DNA of 10,123 bases from Gemmatimonadota bacterium (GTDB lineage Bacteria; Gemmatimonadota; Gemmatimonadetes; Gemmatimonadales; GWC2-71-9): NCBI GenBank assembly GCA_029862935.1, contig JAOTWK010000092.1, forward strand, positions 1 to 10,123. Direction: 5' to 3'. A program made the translations under genes and the position numbers. How positions within the stretch are numbered: position 1 is the first letter of the stretch; the number at the start of each line of letters is the position of its first letter. Below the pieces are notes generated by a model. That model was not told the origin of the DNA, did not search any database, and worked only from the letters and a program-made list of their open reading frames with translations. Positions 7,999 through 10,123 of the stretch are shown here, in pieces.

Positions 7999-8472
7999 TC
8001 ACTCGGCCTCCGTGCCGGTCGCCTGTCGAAGCAAGGCTTTTTTGGCCAACTCCATCGCATGATACACGGCACTCACCGCTTCGCGCATCCGATAGAGCAT
8101 CGTGCGACTGGGCATACCTCGCGCGAGGAGCACGAGCTCTTGAACTTGTTCTCCGACCTCCGTGAACGGTTGCTCCGACAACAGGTTGGCCACGTCAGTG
8201 GCAACGCTGCGGATCTGCTCGACGACCTTGCGAAGGTGCTGCTCCGGGGTCCATTCCTGCGACGAGCCGCTCGCGCCACGGAATGCCCCACCCTGGCGGG
8301 CATTGGCCTGTTCCACCAGGGCGCGCGCATGATCCCATTTCCGCTCGGCCTCTTTGAGGATCGCGAGGCGCGAAAGAGCCCGGGGGTCGAGTTTGGTTTC
8401 ATCAGATCCCATGCCCAGTATCTCCAGACGCTCGTTGTGACACAGGCTGCACTCCACTGCACGGAGCCGCAC
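7999..8472 (-). CDS. Small helical protein of unknown function; CxxCH motif in the longer form
   Basis: I do not recognise this protein. From GTG 8472 it has 157 residues; from ATG 8412 it has 137. It is rich in Ala, Glu, Arg and Leu and is predicted by eye to be almost wholly helical, with a polar Gly/Ser break near residues 60-72 of the long form. It has no membrane segment. The long form begins with a C8-S-L-C-H12 motif (8437-8451), the c-type heme pattern, which the short form loses. No signal peptide is visible: the frame is closed by TGA at 8494-8496, only seven codons before GTG. The short start has GGAG about nine bases upstream and is slightly better supported; however, the 20 codons between the two starts have 15 of 20 G or C in the third position and look coding. 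It lies 80 bp upstream of the PAS kinase on the same strand, so the two probably form an operon and may act together. Confidence 0.7.
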   Translation of the reverse strand: MRLRAVECSLCHNERLEILGMGSDETKLDPRALSRLAILKEAERKWDHARALVEQANARQGGAFRGASGSSQEWTPEQHLRKVVEQIRSVATDVANLLSEQPFTEVGEQVQELVLLARGMPSRTMLYRMREAVSAVYHAMELAKKALLRQATGTEAE

Positions 8473-8521
8473 AAAAAAGCGATCTCTCCAGGCTCAAGCT
8501 ATGAGACAAGGGCCCCTCAAT

Positions 8522-8535
8522 CCAGCCGTGGCTGG
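8522..8535. repeat. Inverted repeat, possible operator
   Basis: CCAGCC and GGCTGG form perfect 6-bp arms around a 2-bp centre. The site lies in the divergent intergenic region, where a dimeric regulator could control both flanking units. An alternative stem pairs GCTGG (8531-8535) with a downstream CCAGC. Function is inference only. Confidence 0.35.
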
Positions 8536-8604
8536 CTGCTCCCAGCACGATGCTTCATCTTTCGAGCGCGAGAACCCCGTCGTCGAGATCAAAGGAGCCG
8601 TCGC

Positions 8605-8679
8605 GTGAAGCACTGCCTCGTATCCGACAGCAGCGCTGTGAGCAATCGTGCCTGTCGGCTCACACCTCAATCAGGGTAG
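8605..8679 (+). CDS. Possible 24-residue leader peptide
   Basis: AAAGGAG at 8591-8597, seven bases before GTG 8605, is the best Shine-Dalgarno in the intergenic region. It opens a 24-codon frame (starting MKHCLVSDSSAVSNRA) that ends with TAG at 8677-8679, only nine bases before the ATG of the next gene and in the same frame. It could be a leader peptide whose translation feeds ribosomes to the downstream gene, or the purine-rich stretch may be chance. The peptide has two cysteines but no recognisable motif or membrane segment. Confidence 0.3.
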   Translation: MKHCLVSDSSAVSNRACRLTPQSG

Positions 8680-8688
8680 GACATCGAG

Positions 8689-9807
8689 ATGACGGCGCGC
8701 AGTACGATCTATCACTGGATCACGTTCTGGCTGCTTCTCCTTCTGCTCGCCGTGTTCGGGCCCTTTCTGCTCTGGATCGGGGAACCAACGAAATCGCTCA
8801 ACGTCCTGATCATCGACAAGACCGTGCCGACGATGTCATACCGTGAGCACCAGGGGCTCGTGTGGGTGCTCAACCATCTCAAGTACCGCGACTCGACGGT
8901 GGGAGGCACGTTCAACGCCGGGCGGGACTACGTAGGTTTCTTTCCGAACCAGGACGGGCCGCTCCGCATGATGCCCGTAGCGCCCACCGGGCGGGATTTG
9001 GATCTCCTGTACCTCGCCGATACCTACGGGGTGTACAGCCAAGACTTCACCGAAGCGCCCTCTTCAGAGCGCGCGGAACTCATCTTTGGCGGCCTCAACG
9101 CGCCAGAGCTCGAAGCGCTCGAGCCCGTGTTTTCGTCTGCTGCGACGGTGATCGCCGAGTTCAACACCCTGGCAAGTCCCACAACAGCACCCGTCCGCGA
9201 GCGGCTCGAAGAACTCTTCGGGGTCACGTGGACTGGCTGGACCGGACGCCGCTTTGCGTCACTGAAACGGGATTCGGACGTCCCCGGCTGGCTGGTGCGG
9301 AACTGGGAGCGACAGACGGCACGAGACTGGACGTTCAGCGCCCCGGGGTTCGCCATCGTCCATGACGACGGCCGGATCGTACTGCTCCTGGAAGGACAGG
9401 ACGTCGCGCGCAACGGTTTGCGGGTGGATTTTCCCGAGAGCCTCGTCGACGAGGTCGGCGTATCGGATGAGACGCCGTACGGGTACTGGTTCGATGTCGT
9501 AGAACCGCGGCGCGACGTGTTGGTGGTGGCCCAGTATCAGCTTGCCGTCACCGATTCCGGTAGCCGGGTTCTTCAGACCGCCGGTCTGCCTGAGCGTTTC
9601 CCTGCGATCGTGCATCGCAAGATAGGACAGTCGCGGCGGTACTATTTTGCGGGCGACTTCGCCGATCTGAGACGAGTCCCCTGGGTGTTCCGCGTGCGGG
9701 GCGTATCATGGCTCCGGCGTTGGGGGGTTCGGGGTGAGTTGCAGTTCTTCTGGAACGTGTACCTACCGTTGATGCGCTGGATTCTCATGCTCCAGACCAC
9801 GCGGTAG
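8689..9807 (+). CDS. Membrane-anchored protein of unknown function with N-terminal transmembrane helix
   Basis: A 372-residue protein I cannot name. Residues 9-31 form one strong hydrophobic helix, preceded by a short basic N-terminus, so the rest is probably extracytoplasmic. After the anchor comes a strand, LNVLIIDKTVP (38-47), then YREHQGLVWVLNHLKY. Later blocks are DLDLLYLADTYGVYS, LIFGGLNAPELEALEP and AEFNTLASPT followed by FGVTWTGWTGRRF. Alternating hydrophobic strands and helices suggest a Rossmann-like or class I glutamine-amidotransferase-like fold, but no catalytic Cys-His-Glu set is evident: this is inference. The C-terminus (GELQFFWNVYLPLMRWILML) is aromatic and amphipathic and could touch the membrane. 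ATG 8689 has a modest GGTAGGA about eight bases upstream. It follows a possible leader ORF by nine bases and precedes the Acr3 gene by 28 bp, so the two may be co-transcribed. Confidence 0.85.
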   Translation: MTARSTIYHWITFWLLLLLLAVFGPFLLWIGEPTKSLNVLIIDKTVPTMSYREHQGLVWVLNHLKYRDSTVGGTFNAGRDYVGFFPNQDGPLRMMPVAPTGRDLDLLYLADTYGVYSQDFTEAPSSERAELIFGGLNAPELEALEPVFSSAATVIAEFNTLASPTTAPVRERLEELFGVTWTGWTGRRFASLKRDSDVPGWLVRNWERQTARDWTFSAPGFAIVHDDGRIVLLLEGQDVARNGLRVDFPESLVDEVGVSDETPYGYWFDVVEPRRDVLVVAQYQLAVTDSGSRVLQTAGLPERFPAIVHRKIGQSRRYYFAGDFADLRRVPWVFRVRGVSWLRRWGVRGELQFFWNVYLPLMRWILMLQTTR

Positions 9808-9835
9808 ATCGATCGAGTTGGGGGGAGTCAGAACG

Positions 9836-10123
9836 ATGGGACGGCGTGCCAAGCAAATGAACGTCTTTGAGCGCTACCTCAGCATCTGGGTGGCGCTCTG
9901 CATGGTACTGGGCGTTGCGGTCGGCAGAGCGTTCCCCGAGGTGGTGGCTGCGTTCCGCGGGCTCGAGTTCGGCGAGGGAAGCCATATCAACGTGCCGATC
10001 GCGGTGCTGATTTGGCTCATGATCTACCCGATGATGCTCAAGATCGACTTCGCGTCGATCAAGAGCGTCGGGAAGCGACCCAACGGGCTCTTCGTGACCC
10101 TATTCGTCAACTGGCTCGTCAAG
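9836..10123 (+). CDS. acr3: Acr3-family arsenite efflux permease, N-terminal part (3' end outside window)
   Basis: The first 96 residues of an inner-membrane transporter that expels arsenite, and in some members antimonite, using the proton-motive force. ERYLSIWVALCMVLGVAVG forms the first helix; VPIAVLIWLMIYPMMLKIDF, the second, is highly characteristic of Acr3 proteins, and LFVTLFVNWLVK begins the third. The conserved transport cysteine of the family lies in a later helix beyond the window. The start at 9836 is supported by GGGGGAG (9821-9827), eight bases upstream. An alternative ATG seven codons later would remove only the basic tail. No ArsR, ArsC or ArsM gene is visible in the window; such partners, if any, would be downstream. 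The gene is 28 bp behind the unknown membrane-anchored gene. Older annotations often call such genes arsB, although Acr3 is unrelated to the ArsB family of E. coli. Confidence 0.92.
   Translation, partial: MGRRAKQMNVFERYLSIWVALCMVLGVAVGRAFPEVVAAFRGLEFGEGSHINVPIAVLIWLMIYPMMLKIDFASIKSVGKRPNGLFVTLFVNWLVK

Larger units (their letters stand above)
8473..8688. other. Divergent intergenic region
   Basis: These 216 bp separate the minus-strand small-protein/kinase unit from the plus-strand membrane-protein/acr3 unit and should hold promoters for both. I see no convincing paired -35/-10 boxes for a sigma-70-type promoter on either strand. It contains an inverted repeat at 8522-8535 and a possible leader ORF at 8605-8679, listed separately. 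Confidence 0.6.

Overview
The window is gene-dense, high-GC chromosomal DNA from a bacterium. Long antisense shadow ORFs, GC-rich third codon positions, abundant two-component signalling and an MscS channel all fit a free-living environmental species. The gene styles (a HEAT-repeat/GT2/hybrid-kinase run, a multi-PAS HisKA_3 kinase, an Acr3 pump) resemble Gemmatimonadota or Acidobacteriota, but this is an impression; no rRNA, tRNA or marker gene is present to fix the taxon. I see no CRISPR array, insertion sequence, phage gene or attachment site.

Layout: (1) 1-3759, plus strand: the end of a HEAT-repeat protein, a membrane-bound processive-type family 2 glycosyltransferase and a soluble hybrid histidine kinase (HisKA-HATPase-REC-REC-HPt). 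Both junctions overlap (TGATG, then an 8-bp overlap), so the three are almost certainly co-translated. This looks like a polysaccharide-synthesis unit with its own phosphorelay. (2) 3777-8472, minus strand: an MscS channel gene converges on the hybrid kinase with a 17-bp gap. Upstream of it lie a large membrane-anchored kinase with five PAS domains and a NarL-type transmitter, then a small helical protein whose longer form carries a CxxCH motif. The small gene and the kinase probably form one unit. mscS follows after 164 bp containing two strong inverted repeats. (3) 8473-8688: a divergent intergenic region with an inverted repeat and a possible 24-codon leader ORF. (4) 8689-10123, plus strand: a single-pass membrane-anchored protein of unrecognised function, then after 28 bp the start of an Acr3-type arsenite efflux permease that runs off the window.

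How they may work together: the first operon couples glycan polymerisation to a phosphorelay that lacks a sensor of its own, so its input must come from a partner. The PAS kinase has no response regulator in the window and is an orphan here. The last pair suggests the edge of an arsenic-resistance locus or a chance pairing. The best candidates for something undescribed are the HEAT/GT2/sensorless-kinase unit, the CxxCH small protein next to the PAS kinase, and the membrane-anchored protein beside acr3.
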